Source: Adhaeretor mobilis (GTDB lineage: Bacteria; Planctomycetota; Planctomycetia; Pirellulales; Lacipirellulaceae). Taken from it: a DNA stretch of 64,000 bases. Below are positions 51,631-62,413 of the stretch, piece after piece (position 1 is the first letter of the stretch; each line of letters opens with the position of its first letter). Position numbers and translations under genes: made by a program. Under the pieces are notes generated by a model, which searched no databases, was not told the origin of the DNA, and was given only the letters and a program-made list of their open reading frames with translations. The DNA is taken from NCBI RefSeq assembly GCF_007741515.1, contig NZ_CP036263.1, positions 1,612,001 to 1,676,000 on the forward strand. Direction: 5' to 3'.

Positions 51631-53436
51631 ATGAATGTCCAAGACGCCCTTGCCGCTGCTGAAAAGGCCGTGGCTGACGACAAGCTCACCGCCTCGGCAC
51701 TCGAAAACCTCAAGGTCTGGCTCACGGAGTCTCGCTATGCGGACTACGCGGATTCCATCTGCCAGCACGTGGCCGACGGGAAGTGGCAAAAGCTGGATGA
51801 TGTGTTCTGGACGATCATCCCGTTCGGCACGGGTGGGCGACGGGGCACTATGTATGAGTTTGGCAGCAATGCGATCAACGAGCGCACGATTGGCGAGAGT
51901 GCCCAAGGCTTAGCGGACTACACAAAGAACAATCGCGAAGGTGACGGAGAGCTAGCCTGTGCCATCGCCTACGACACGCGGCACCGGTCGGTGGAGTTCT
52001 CCAAGCTATGTGCGGAGATCATGGTCGCAGCCGGCTTCAAAGTCTATTACCTCGAGGGGCATCGCAGCACGCCAGAGCTTTCGTTCCTGGTACGTTACAA
52101 GAGCTGCTCCTGCGGCATTATGGTTACTGCCAGCCACAACCCGCCAAGTGATAACGCGGTGAAAGCCTACTGGTCGACTGGTGGGCAATTGTTGCCGCCC
52201 CATGATAAGGGAGTCATCGAGAAGGTCATGAGCGTCGACAAGATCGAGCGTGTGCCGTTCGACGAAGCGGTTACCGATGGGCGTATCGAGACTTGCCAGG
52301 ACGAAGTCGATGAGGCCTATATTTCCGCCGTCGTGAAACTGGCAACCGATGGGCCGCGCGACCTGAAGGTGGTCTATTCCCCGCTGCATGGTGTTGGCGC
52401 TACAGCTGTTGTGCCCGTGTTAGAGCGAGCCGGTTTCAAGGACGTAGAAGTCTACGGTCCTCATGCCGAGCCGAGTGGCGATTTCCCCAATGTGCCTGGG
52501 CATGTGTCCAACCCCGAGCGACCCGTTGTGTTCGATGCCATTGTCGAACATTGCAAGGAGGTCGGTGCCGATTTAGCCGTAGCGAGCGATCCCGATTGTG
52601 ATCGCATTGGTTGCTCCGCACCGCTTACGACTGCCAAAGATTCAGAGTGGAACATTCTCACAGGCAACCAAATTGGCGCGCTCATGGCTGACTATTGCTT
52701 GGAAGTCCGCCAGAAAGCAGGCACGCTCACACCCGAGCATTTCAACATCATCACGCTGGTCACCACGCAACTCACGAAGCGCATTGGCGACAGCTATGGA
52801 GTGAAGACCGTCGACAACCTGCTGGTGGGCTTCAAGTGGATCGCCGGAGCCATCGACGCGGGCGGGCCGGAGAAATACATCCTCGGCACCGAGGAATCCT
52901 ACGGCTATATGGCGGGTACGCACGTTCGCGACAAAGATGGCGGCGTGGCGGCCCTGCTGCTGTGCGAATTGGCGGCGAAGCTGAAAGCCGAGGGGAAAAC
53001 GCTGCACGAAAAGTTGGAAGACCTATTCTGGCAGCACGGCGCCCACGCGGAACGAACCGTGAGCGTCATGATGCCCGGCAGCGAAGGGATGGACCGCATG
53101 AAAGAAGTCATGGCGAGCTTCCGCAGCGACCCGCCGGCCGAGATTGCTGGCAATGAGGTCGCTCAGGTGCGCGACTATTTAAGCGGCACGGTGACGACTC
53201 CCGGCAAAGCCGGTAAGCCGTTGGAAGGTCCGACCGGCGACCTCATTATCATCGACTTGAAGCTCGAGGGGAACTACATCGCGATCCGCCCCAGCGGTAC
53301 GGAGCCAAAAATTAAGCTCTACATGTTCGCCTGGGAGCCGGCCGAGCAGCTAGCGAATATGGAACTCACCCTAGGGCAACTGGAAGAACGGCTGGATGGG
53401 TTCGAAAGGGACCTGCGCGCGTTCGCTGGGGTGTAG
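51631..53436 (+). CDS. Phosphohexomutase (phosphoglucomutase/phosphomannomutase family)
   Basis: A 601-residue cytosolic mutase that moves a phosphate between C1 and C6 of a hexose through a phosphoserine. The phosphoserine loop is GIMVTASHNPPSDN with Ser168. The metal loop is DPDCDRIG, the sugar loop GTEESYGYM and the C-terminal phosphate-binding loop RPSGTEPKIKLY. The length fits the phosphoglucomutase/phosphomannomutase group rather than the shorter GlmM. The substrate (glucose or mannose phosphate) is not decided. It feeds glycan and storage-sugar precursors. It is divergent from the small hypothetical at 51501. Confidence 0.95.
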   Translation: MNVQDALAAAEKAVADDKLTASALENLKVWLTESRYADYADSICQHVADGKWQKLDDVFWTIIPFGTGGRRGTMYEFGSNAINERTIGESAQGLADYTKNNREGDGELACAIAYDTRHRSVEFSKLCAEIMVAAGFKVYYLEGHRSTPELSFLVRYKSCSCGIMVTASHNPPSDNAVKAYWSTGGQLLPPHDKGVIEKVMSVDKIERVPFDEAVTDGRIETCQDEVDEAYISAVVKLATDGPRDLKVVYSPLHGVGATAVVPVLERAGFKDVEVYGPHAEPSGDFPNVPGHVSNPERPVVFDAIVEHCKEVGADLAVASDPDCDRIGCSAPLTTAKDSEWNILTGNQIGALMADYCLEVRQKAGTLTPEHFNIITLVTTQLTKRIGDSYGVKTVDNLLVGFKWIAGAIDAGGPEKYILGTEESYGYMAGTHVRDKDGGVAALLLCELAAKLKAEGKTLHEKLEDLFWQHGAHAERTVSVMMPGSEGMDRMKEVMASFRSDPPAEIAGNEVAQVRDYLSGTVTTPGKAGKPLEGPTGDLIIIDLKLEGNYIAIRPSGTEPKIKLYMFAWEPAEQLANMELTLGQLEERLDGFERDLRAFAGV

Positions 53437-53498
53437 ACTCGCTTCGATCGTTGGGAACAACAGAGTCACAGAGGGCATCAAGAGCTTTGGGAATCATG

Positions 53499-53641
53499 TT
53501 TCGCGCAGAGACGCGGAGGCGCAGAGTTCGTTGTTGCGTTGTTTCTTGCTCATTCGTTTTTGCACATCCATGAGCCGTTGTGGAATTCTCTGTTTGCAGA
53601 TTGCACTCCCTCCTCTGCTGTCTCCGCGTCTCTGCGTGAGA
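53499..53641. repeat. Inverted repeat of the CACAGAG/CGCAGAG family
   Basis: Left arm at 53499-53526 (contains CGCAGAGACGCGGAGG) and right arm at 53613-53641 (contains TCTCCGCGTCTCTGCG) are imperfect inverted repeats, 86 bases apart. The element fills the gap between the mutase and uvrC. Related pairs occur at 58067-58253 and 61543-61655. Confidence 0.75.
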
Positions 53642-53691
53642 CCCAAATTGTCTTATCGCCGGCCTCATAAGCCTTCTCTCTCGTCGCCACC

Positions 53692-55083
53692 ATGCCTACG
53701 ATGAATGGCATGTCCGAGCCCGATGAGCCAACCTCTGAAACGGCGTCGCCCGAGCCGAAAACGCAAGGCGACTTCTTCCTGCGCGCTGCGGAGAAGGTGC
53801 GCACGAAGTTCCCCACGACTCCCGGCTGCTATTTGTTCCTCGATCAAGCTGGCCGCGTGCTGTATGTCGGCAAGGCGAAAAACCTGAAGGTGCGGGCGAG
53901 TAGTTACTTCTTGAAGGCAGCAGCTCAGGATCAACGCACCGAGCAACTCGTTAAAGAAGCGTACGACATCGATTTCATGGATGCGGAGAGCGAGGTAGAT
54001 GCCCTATTGATGGAGGCACGTCTCGTAAAGGACGTCCAGCCGAAGTTCAATCGCGATCTGCGTGATGATAAGAGCTTTCCGTACTTGCAAATCACTACGT
54101 ATGAGGATTTCCCCCGAGTGGAAATCACACGCGAACCGCGCGACACAGCAGCGAAACTCTATGGGCCGTTTGCCAACGTGGGACAATTACGCGGGGCCGT
54201 ACAAGTGCTGCAGCGGGTGTTCCAGTTCCGCAATTGCTCGCTCGACATCGAAGAGAACGACGAAAAGTGGCGCTGGTTCCGCCCCTGTTTGCTAGCTTCC
54301 ATCAAGCAATGCACCGCACCGTGTAACTTGCGAATTGGCAAGGAAGAGTACCGCAAAGACATCACACGGCTGCGGAAGTTTCTCGATGGCCAGGGGAAGT
54401 CGTTGCTCAAGGAGATGCGAGCCGAGATGGAGGAAGCGTCAAAAAATCTACGCTTCGAGCAAGCCGCCCGGCTGCGTGATGAGCTGAAGATGCTCGCATC
54501 GATTCACGATCGGGGCGATCTGGAGAAGCACGAGCAGCCGGAAGTGTTCTATGTTGATCCCAAGAAAGGACTGGCTGGCCTGCAGAAGATTTTCAAGCTG
54601 CCCGAAACGCCGCGCACGATTGAGGGCGTGGACATCGCTCACCTGGGCGGCACGGAAACTGTGGCGAGCCTCGTACAATTCATCGATGGCTTGCCGTTCA
54701 AGCCAGGCTATCGCCGGTTCAAGATTCGCGAAGTCGACGGCATCGACGACTACGCCAGCATCCACGAAGTGGTCAGTCGCCGCTTCAAACGCCTGAGCGA
54801 CGAGGGGGACGTGTTCCCGGACATCCTACTGATCGACGGCGGCAAAGGGCAGTTGAAGAAGGCCGTCGAAGCGTTCGAGGCCCAAGGCATCACCCCGCCG
54901 CTGCTGCTGTCGCTCGCCAAGAAGGAAGAATTGGTGTATCGGATGGGCAAGGTCGAGCCGATAAAAATCAGCCGTCATGCGTTCGCGTTACGCCTGCTGC
55001 AATACGTCCGCGACGAGTCGCACCGCTTTGCTCAGCACTACCATCATTTACTGAGGCGGAAGAAAACGCTGGGGGAGAAGTAG
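53692..55083 (+). CDS. uvrC: UvrC endonuclease, short form
   Basis: A 463-residue UvrC. The N-terminal GIY-YIG nuclease domain has PGCYLFLDQAGRVLYVGKAK. A UVR helix (about 217-252) follows, and the C-terminal RNase-H-like nuclease keeps GVDIAHLGGTETVASLV with Asp and the DGGKGQL Asp. E. coli UvrC is 610 residues and ends with a helix-hairpin-helix pair. Here the protein ends DESHRFAQHYHHLLRRKKTL and stops, so the HhH domain is absent. UvrC incises both sides of a lesion after UvrAB. The start at 53692 has no clear ribosome-binding site; MSEPDE at 53710 is an alternative. Confidence 0.93.
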   Translation: MPTMNGMSEPDEPTSETASPEPKTQGDFFLRAAEKVRTKFPTTPGCYLFLDQAGRVLYVGKAKNLKVRASSYFLKAAAQDQRTEQLVKEAYDIDFMDAESEVDALLMEARLVKDVQPKFNRDLRDDKSFPYLQITTYEDFPRVEITREPRDTAAKLYGPFANVGQLRGAVQVLQRVFQFRNCSLDIEENDEKWRWFRPCLLASIKQCTAPCNLRIGKEEYRKDITRLRKFLDGQGKSLLKEMRAEMEEASKNLRFEQAARLRDELKMLASIHDRGDLEKHEQPEVFYVDPKKGLAGLQKIFKLPETPRTIEGVDIAHLGGTETVASLVQFIDGLPFKPGYRRFKIREVDGIDDYASIHEVVSRRFKRLSDEGDVFPDILLIDGGKGQLKKAVEAFEAQGITPPLLLSLAKKEELVYRMGKVEPIKISRHAFALRLLQYVRDESHRFAQHYHHLLRRKKTLGEK

Positions 55084-55165
55084 GGGCCGCTGTGCGGACC
55101 ATAGTGTTCGGAATGGGACACGGATGAACGCGGATCGGGCGGATGTTTGGGGATAGCTACCGATG

Positions 55166-55603
55166 TTAATGCCGTGCCGCAGTCAAAAAGGGATCTTGAG
55201 CAAACCAACCGAGGTGCTCAAATCGTTCGTCAGCTTCAACTATGGCGTCCAAGCCATCAGCAATACATGTGACGGCCTGCTGAAATTTAGAGTTCGAACT
55301 ACGCAGGAAGAACTTGCGTTTGGGTTCCAAACCGATAGCCCAACAATGCTCCTGTTCGGGCCAGGGGTAAGTTAGTAAAGCCACGCGCACATTAAGATCA
55401 AATGTGCGTAGAGCAGAGTACCACCCCCAATCCTCCATTACTGGGCTGGTCCCAGCTCGAATATTTGGTTGTGGTAGCAGGCGAGCATAAAGCCAACCAG
55501 CGCAATCACCTCCGACAAACCACTGATCGATCTGATCATCGGGTTGGTGATAGAGAAATAGTCCTGATTTGAATATCAACCAGTCTCTTTCAGGTATACC
55601 CAT
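55166..55603 (-). CDS. Hypothetical protein
   Basis: A 145-residue protein started at the ATG at 55603 because the product MGIPERDWLIFKSGLFLYHQ is distinct from the upstream part of the frame, which overlaps the ketosynthase gene in another frame. The sequence is Trp-rich and hydrophilic (QWFVGGDCAGWLYARLLPQ, VALLTYPWPEQEHCWAIGLE, FFLRSSNSKFQQAVTCIADG). No signal peptide, motif or family is recognised. It could be a small DNA/RNA-associated or regulatory protein. The stop abuts the 3' region of uvrC. Confidence 0.55.
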   Translation of the reverse strand: MGIPERDWLIFKSGLFLYHQPDDQIDQWFVGGDCAGWLYARLLPQPNIRAGTSPVMEDWGWYSALRTFDLNVRVALLTYPWPEQEHCWAIGLEPKRKFFLRSSNSKFQQAVTCIADGLDAIVEADERFEHLGWFAQDPFLTAARH

Positions 55604-55689
55604 GTTTGTAATTTTCCACACCGAATCTGATTCGCGAACATCCGCCCAATCAGCGTTTATCCGCGTCCTATTCCTCACCCAACCTCCAA

Positions 55690-55708
55690 CGGCTAAGCCG
55701 CGAGCGGC
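55690..55708 (+). repeat. Dispersed 19-nt palindromic repeat, copy 4
   Basis: CGGCTAAGCCGCGAGCGGC lies across the 3' end of the minus-strand ketosynthase gene and encodes its last residues. Confidence 0.7.
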
Positions 55709-56943
55709 AAAGGCACGGTCGTCGGTGCTTGGCGTTCGTTGGCGCCGCTGTAGCGTCTTAGCGCGATGGCAGCCAGGTGCCCGCCGAAGGCGATGCTGGT
55801 TTTCATCGCATGTTCGAAGGGGCGTTTGCGGCCGATGAGCGGAATGCAGTCGAGATCGCACTCGGGATCGGGAGTCGTGAGATTCATCGTAGGCGGGGCA
55901 AAACCGTCGCGGAGGGCGAGCACCGTGAGCGCCGTTTCTACGGCACCAGCAGCGTTGACCAAGTGACCCAGCACGGCTTTGGTGGAACTCACACAAAGAT
56001 CGCCCACGCTGTTATCGAACGCATTGCGAATGCCGCGGCTTTCCATAATGTCGTTCTGCTTGGTTCCCGTGCCGTGGGCGTTGATGTAGCCGACGTCGCT
56101 GGAATGCAGGCCTGACTTGCGAAGGGTTTCACGCAGCAAGTGGGTGAAAGTAGTGCTGTCCGTGCTGAGATCGGTCACGTGGTGGGCATCGCCGCAGATC
56201 GCGCCGCCGGAGACCTCCGCGTAGATCTGTGCGCCGCGATTGATGGCGTCGGTCTTGCGTTCGAGCACCATCATGGCGGCGCCTTCGCCCATGACGAAGC
56301 CGGTGCGATTGGCGTCGAAGGGGCGACAGGCGAGAGTCGGGTTATCGCCTTTGGCCAACACACGCATCTTGTCGAAGCCGGCTGCGAGCAACGGATGGAT
56401 TGCTTGGGAACCGCCGACGAGCATCTTGTCGCATTGGCCATCTTGGATTGCGCGAGTGCCTTGGAGAATGGCGACGGTGCCACTTGCGCAGGCTGTGGAA
56501 TTGCACAGTCTTGGTCCACAAAAATCGAAGTGTTGGCCAACCGTGTAGGCCGTGGTGTTTGGGAGAAGTTGCTTCCACCACTGGTTTGGGCTCGCTTCGA
56601 TGGGCACGCCTACGCGGGTGGCTTCGTTGAGCGGCATGTCGCCCGTATTCACCGCGACGGATGTCCCGAGACGCTCTCGATCGTATTCCAGTAGGTTGAG
56701 GCCGCTATCAGCGAGTGCCTCGGAGGCAGCTTGTAGTGCGAAGGGGACGTTTCGCTGCGTCGGGCAGTTCGGTGGTGTGCTTTCAACCACCGCACCCAGC
56801 AGTCGGCCGGGCTGGATGCCAGGAAAGTTGTCGAGCGGGGTCACACCGCTCTCGCCATTGCAGACGGCCCGCCAAGTGGCTTCGCGGGTTTCGCCCACGG
56901 CAGTGACCATGCCAATTCCTGTGATGACAACCGCATCATCCAT
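55693..56943 (-). CDS. Beta-ketoacyl-ACP synthase
   Basis: A 416-residue thiolase-fold ketosynthase (FabF/FabB type) that condenses malonyl-ACP with an acyl chain. Active-site Cys152 in CNSTACASGTVAIL, His290 in YINAHGTGTKQND and His327 in AVLGHLVNAAGAVET are all in place. The N-terminus is VVITGIGMVTAVGETREATW. The last 15 residues are short and Pro/Leu/Ala-rich, where repeat copy 4 lies. No acyl carrier protein or other fab gene is adjacent, so it may be part of a specialised lipid or polyketide pathway or a solitary housekeeping copy. Confidence 0.93.
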   Translation of the reverse strand: MDDAVVITGIGMVTAVGETREATWRAVCNGESGVTPLDNFPGIQPGRLLGAVVESTPPNCPTQRNVPFALQAASEALADSGLNLLEYDRERLGTSVAVNTGDMPLNEATRVGVPIEASPNQWWKQLLPNTTAYTVGQHFDFCGPRLCNSTACASGTVAILQGTRAIQDGQCDKMLVGGSQAIHPLLAAGFDKMRVLAKGDNPTLACRPFDANRTGFVMGEGAAMMVLERKTDAINRGAQIYAEVSGGAICGDAHHVTDLSTDSTTFTHLLRETLRKSGLHSSDVGYINAHGTGTKQNDIMESRGIRNAFDNSVGDLCVSSTKAVLGHLVNAAGAVETALTVLALRDGFAPPTMNLTTPDPECDLDCIPLIGRKRPFEHAMKTSIAFGGHLAAIALRRYSGANERQAPTTVPLPLAA

Positions 56944-57252
56944 GATGTTCTCGTCGTTGCTTATGTGATTTGGTTCTGGGTCTTCTTAACTAGGTCCGCT
57001 CAGACCACCTGGGTAGGGGCCGCGCGATCAGCATAAATAGGAGATTCTGCCAGGAGCCGCCAGTTCGGTTTGCGAAAACTCCTCCGAAGCAGTGCCCAAG
57101 ACATTGAGCTGGCAGTCACGACTGCTATCATTGAATATGTGGGGAAAAAGCCCAATAGAAAAGTAATCTAAGAAAAAAACGGGGAAAAGGCCCCAGACAA
57201 CTCCACGGAGGGGTATTCGTCCAGCAGATAATCGGCAAACTAAGGCACGTGC
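56944..57252. other. Intergenic region upstream of mraZ
   Basis: About 310 bases between the divergent ketosynthase and mraZ genes. The AT-rich block near 57140-57185 with A-runs is a plausible promoter area, but no consensus boxes are placed. Confidence 0.4.
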
Positions 57253-57795
57253 ATGGCATCACCCGCCAAAGAAAATGCTCCTGAATCAGGCTTAGCTGAG
57301 TTAGGAGCGGGACTGTTTGTGGGCGAGTGGAGCCGGTCGCTGGATGAGCGTTACCGGGTGTCGCTGCCCACGGAGTGGGCGGAGGCGATCGCAGGCGGAG
57401 CGGATTCAGACAGCCCGGCAGAGTGCACGCTAGCTAAGGAGCGGCCAGGGTGCGTGAGTATCTGGCGCCGCGATGCATGGCAGCACTGGCTCGCAGAGGG
57501 GCTCGAGCTTGTGCAAGGAAAAATCAAGAGTGGCCGGTTGGCCCGCCAAGGTAACGAAGTACAGATGCTGGGACGATTGCTATCAACCCGACATAAGACG
57601 ATTCCCGTGACTGGGAGAGGAAGAATTGCGATTCCCGACAGCTTTCGAGAATTCCTTGGCGTAGAGCCGGGAGGATCGCTGCTGGTAGTCGGTGCCGCGA
57701 CCTGTATCGAGCTGTGGCGGCCCGAGGCCTGGGGGAACCATATTGGAGAACACATGCCGGGCTTCCGTGAGTTGTTTGAACAACTTGCGAGTTAG
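57253..57795 (+). CDS. mraZ: MraZ-family protein
   Basis: A 180-residue protein with two SpoVT/AbrB-like halves. The first is EWSRSLDERYRVSLPTEWAE, matching the MraZ D.K.Ri.lP.kfr pattern, and the second is PVTGRGRIAIPDSFREFLGV. MraZ proteins are usually about 150 residues, DNA-binding and located at the head of the dcw cell-wall cluster. Here it stands alone: the next downstream gene is DUF1844 on the opposite strand, and no mraW/ftsI is seen. It could be a separate paralogue or a dispersed regulator. TAAGG about nine bases upstream of the ATG supports the start. Confidence 0.85.
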   Translation: MASPAKENAPESGLAELGAGLFVGEWSRSLDERYRVSLPTEWAEAIAGGADSDSPAECTLAKERPGCVSIWRRDAWQHWLAEGLELVQGKIKSGRLARQGNEVQMLGRLLSTRHKTIPVTGRGRIAIPDSFREFLGVEPGGSLLVVGAATCIELWRPEAWGNHIGEHMPGFRELFEQLAS

Positions 57796-58254
57796 CGAGC
57801 CCATAACACGAATGACCCCGCGGCTTGCGCCGGGGGCTACCTAGCTAACCACACAATAACACACTTGGAGCCACCACTACGCCCAGTCGGTCGTTTGATT
57901 TATTAGCTTTTCCATTTTACCCGATTCGTTGTCACCGATCCGGGGAATGCAAGTCGCTTACGGAGGAGCTAACTCGGCTACGGAATGCCGAACTTTTATG
58001 CCGACTGGGCGTGGTGGATTTTTCTTTCGAGTGGTTTGCCCAGCCTTGAATCTTGGTTGGCACTTCTTTTTGAACCACAGAGGGCACAGAGAACACGGAC
58101 GAACTGCACTGCTAAACTTCTATCAAGAACACACCTTCGCACTCATGCTAGAACACTGACGTATTAGCTAGCTAGTCGAAGCAGAAGAAGCGAGCAATCT
58201 CTAGCCCCGCAGGAACGGTGCAATTGAGAACTCCGTGTCCTCTGTGGTTCAAAC
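57796..58254. other. Intergenic region with inverted repeats
   Basis: About 460 bases. CCACTACGCCCAGTCGG at 57874-57890 and its inverted partner CCGACTGGGCGTGGTGG at 58001-58017 match over 17 bp with one mismatch. A CACAGAG-type palindrome follows (58067-58253). The coding-looking frames here are too short and lack support. Confidence 0.6.
58067..58253. repeat. Inverted repeat of the CACAGAG family
   Basis: Left arm TTTTGAACCACAGAGGGCAC from 58067 and right arm TCCGTGTCCTCTGTGGTTC from 58232 are inverted to each other, with the right arm ending just before the DUF1844 stop codon. Compare 53499 and 61543. Confidence 0.8.
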
Positions 58255-58665
58255 CTATTCGGTTTGAATCGGCGAAGTGGGGGGCTGCTGCTGGCTCTGG
58301 ACGGCGACGAACGCCATGCGGAGCTGGTGCAGCAGGTCGCGCAGGGTATTTTCTTCTTCGTCGCTGAGGTTGCCTTTGGTCTTTTCCTGGAGGACTTCGA
58401 GCATGTCGATTGCGTAGCGAGATTGCTCAAGGCTGGGTTGCGGCTGGCCAGTGGCAGGGTGGGGGATTTGGCCCATGCCTACCATCGCTTCGGTGACGAA
58501 GATGCTGATGAGCATTTCAATAGACGCTTCGGGAAACATGCCGGGCTGCCCGGTCGCCGCTTCGTCGGCGCCCGTCTCGGCAGCTTGCTTATCAGCCGCC
58601 TCTTTCTCTGCAGTGACTTGGGACTTCCAGTCTTCGTCGATAATGATTTTCTTTTCTTCAGACAT
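58255..58665 (-). CDS. DUF1844 protein
   Basis: A 136-residue acidic protein with the DUF1844 pattern: MFPEASIEMLISIFVTEAMV, the GQIPHP.TGQPQPSLEQSR motif and YAIDMLEVLQEKTKGNLSDE. The Asp-Leu-Met-Glu-Gln-rich helices suggest a small helical bundle. The function of DUF1844 is unknown. It follows pyrG by about 110 bases in the same direction and is the end of the translation/nucleotide run on the minus strand. Confidence 0.9.
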   Translation of the reverse strand: MSEEKKIIIDEDWKSQVTAEKEAADKQAAETGADEAATGQPGMFPEASIEMLISIFVTEAMVGMGQIPHPATGQPQPSLEQSRYAIDMLEVLQEKTKGNLSDEEENTLRDLLHQLRMAFVAVQSQQQPPTSPIQTE

Positions 58666-58773
58666 GATAGATAGTTTCCAGTTAGCAGTGTTGAGTTTTC
58701 AGTTTGGTAGGGTATGCCTCGTTCCAGTCGGCAGTACCCTACGATTGGATTTGTCGTCCGCGATACCCTGTGT

Positions 58774-60561
<1,788 letters not shown>

Positions 60562-60615
60562 TCAGGAAGAAACATGGGCTAGGGATTTGAGAGAATCTTA
60601 GCTTTCGAACAATTT

Positions 60616-61074
60616 CTACCGGAACATCTGCCCGCGACCCTCAGCCTCGAATGCATTGATAATGTGCGTGATTTCTGGCTGGGCAGACTCTTTCGGCCAG
60701 ACGACTTCTACTACATCGAAGCGGCCAGGGTGCTCCAGCAGGCCATGGCCTTTTTGGAAGGCGAGCGCCGCACGAGTCATGCGAGTGCGACGAGTGAGGT
60801 CAACCGCCTCGGCGGGGCGGCCGTGGTCGGCTCGGCGGCGGGTTTTCACTTCGATGAAAACGAGTGTGCGCCTGCTACCCGACTCGTCAATTGCAATGAT
60901 GTCGATCTCGCCATAACGCACTCGTTGACGCGTAACGACAATTGTGTATCCGAGTCGCTTGAGGTACTTCGCGGCAGCGCGTTCGCCGCGATTCCCTAAA
61001 GTGAGATGGCCACTGAGGGACCGAGGGCGCACGCGTTCGGCGAGCCAGTTGCGCAAAAGAGAGAAGAGCGGCAC
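60616..61074 (-). CDS. YraN/UPF0102 family endonuclease-like protein
   Basis: A 152-residue protein with the YraN pattern: LGNRGERAAAKYLKRLGYTI, RVRYGEIDIIAIDE, LVFIEVKTRRR and RFDVVEVVWP. The GEIDIIA..D and FIEVKTR motifs form the metal site of the restriction-endonuclease-like fold. The genuine activity of YraN is not settled. In many bacteria it lies near rplS and rnhB. The start MPLFSLLRNWLAERVRPRSL is taken; 75 bases separate it from rplS. Confidence 0.93.
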   Translation of the reverse strand: MPLFSLLRNWLAERVRPRSLSGHLTLGNRGERAAAKYLKRLGYTIVVTRQRVRYGEIDIIAIDESGSRRTLVFIEVKTRRRADHGRPAEAVDLTRRTRMTRAALAFQKGHGLLEHPGRFDVVEVVWPKESAQPEITHIINAFEAEGRGQMFR

Positions 61075-61149
61075 GGGAATCTAGGCGATAGGGAATAGGG
61101 CTCAGTTTCAACCCCTACCCTAATTACCTATTCCCAATTCTCCTAATCC

Positions 61150-61515
61150 CTACTTCGTGCGATCAACGCGGCGTTCTTTGAGGCGGACGGCCTTACCTTG
61201 GCGTTCGCGAAGGTAGAATAGCTTTGCCCGACGGACGACGGCACTGCGTTTGATGTCGATGTGGTCGATGCGGGGGGAGTTCACGGGGAACTTACGCTCG
61301 ACACCTTGGCCAGCCACGATGCGGCGGACGCAGAACATCTCTTTCGAGCCGGAACCGTTGCGTGCGATCACAACGCCGGAGAACACTTGGATGCGCTCTT
61401 TCTCGCCTTCAAGAATCTTTGTGTGGACATCGACCGTGTCGCCGACCTCGAACTGAGGACGCTCTTCCTTCATGGCCGATTGTTCGACGGACTTGAGAAT
61501 TTCTTGTTGATTCAT
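61150..61515 (-). CDS. rplS: 50S ribosomal protein L19
   Basis: A 121-residue L19 with the usual signature [40 protein letters not shown] and [20 protein letters not shown]. The length is normal. It lies after trmD in the common order rpsP-trmD-rplS, separated by a CACAGAG-type palindrome. L19 is located at the 30S-50S interface. Confidence 0.98.
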   Translation of the reverse strand: MNQQEILKSVEQSAMKEERPQFEVGDTVDVHTKILEGEKERIQVFSGVVIARNGSGSKEMFCVRRIVAGQGVERKFPVNSPRIDHIDIKRSAVVRRAKLFYLRERQGKAVRLKERRVDRTK

Positions 61516-61542
61516 GGCGTTGCTTTCCTAATTCAGCTTCTT

Positions 61543-61655
61543 CTTTTTGAACCACAGAGCCAACTAGGCTGACACTGTGGAGGAACACGGAGGTTTGTTA
61601 GCCAAACCACTCTTAGTGTTTCTCCGTGTCCTCTGTGATCTCTGTGATTAAAAAA
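61543..61655. repeat. Inverted repeat of the CACAGAG family
   Basis: Left arm TTTTTGAACCACAGAGC from about 61545 and right arm CTCCGTGTCCTCTGTGATC from about 61622 are imperfect inverted repeats in the gap between trmD and rplS. Confidence 0.75.
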
Positions 61656-61666
61656 TATGCGGTGCG

Positions 61667-62353
61667 TCAATCCAGAAGATCGGGGCGTCGCTGTTTGGTT
61701 CTTTCTAAACTGTTTGCTTCTCGCCACTTGGCAATTTTTTCGTGGTCGCCGCTCAGGAGCACTTCGGGCACGGTGTGGCCGCGGTACTCTCGGGGGCGTG
61801 TATATTGGGCATACTCTAGGAGGCGATTTCCTGTGGAAAATGAATCGTAGCGGTTGCTGTCCTCATCGCCCAGGACCCCTGGGACCAGTCTCACGACTGC
61901 ATCCACGAGGACCATGGCCGCGACCTCACCGCCATTGACGATGAAGTCTCCGAGTGAAATCTCCTCAGGCTCTAAAATGTCGGTAATGCGTTGATCGAAG
62001 CCCTCGTAACGACCGCAGAGCAGAATCAGCCGCTCATGGGTGGCTAGGCGTTCGACGACACGCTGTGTTAGTTTCTCTCCGCCGGGGGTCAGCATAATGA
62101 CCTTGGCGGTTTGTCCTGCCTGTGATTGGACCGCCTCAACGGCCTCAACCACGGGTCCTGGGTTGAGGACCATGCCGGCTCCGCCTCCGAAGGGGCGATC
62201 GTCGACTTTGTGGTGTTTCTCGTCTTTCGACCAGTCGCGAATGTTGTGCAACTGAATATCGACCAAGCCGTTTTCAATTGCCAGGTTCAACAAGCTTTGC
62301 CCCAGGTACCCGGGAAACATCTCGGGGAACAGGGTGAGGATGTCGAAACGCAT
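61667..62353 (-). CDS. trmD: tRNA (guanine-N1-)-methyltransferase
   Basis: A 228-residue TrmD, which methylates G37 of tRNAs using S-adenosylmethionine through a trefoil-knot fold. It begins RFDILTLFPEMFPGYLGQSL and contains DDRPFGGGAGMVL, LLCGRYEGFDQRI, IGLGDFIVNGGEVAAMVLVD-like SLGDFIVNGGEVAAMVL and the C-terminal DEDSNRYDSF and RPREYRGHTVPEVLLSGDH. The Asp in the DDRPF loop is the usual catalytic base. It follows rpsP by 60 bases; rimM, often between them, is missing. Confidence 0.97.
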   Translation of the reverse strand: MRFDILTLFPEMFPGYLGQSLLNLAIENGLVDIQLHNIRDWSKDEKHHKVDDRPFGGGAGMVLNPGPVVEAVEAVQSQAGQTAKVIMLTPGGEKLTQRVVERLATHERLILLCGRYEGFDQRITDILEPEEISLGDFIVNGGEVAAMVLVDAVVRLVPGVLGDEDSNRYDSFSTGNRLLEYAQYTRPREYRGHTVPEVLLSGDHEKIAKWREANSLERTKQRRPDLLD

Positions 62354-62393
62354 GACGATGTGCTGGGCAACTGTGATAACTCAGCCCACAGGA

Positions 62394-62412
62394 CGGCTAA
62401 GCCGCAAGCGGC
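62394..62412 (+). repeat. Dispersed 19-nt palindromic repeat, copy 5
   Basis: CGGCTAAGCCGCAAGCGGC lies just after the stop codon side of the minus-strand rpsP gene, between rpsP and trmD. Confidence 0.7.
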
Positions 62413-62413
62413 A

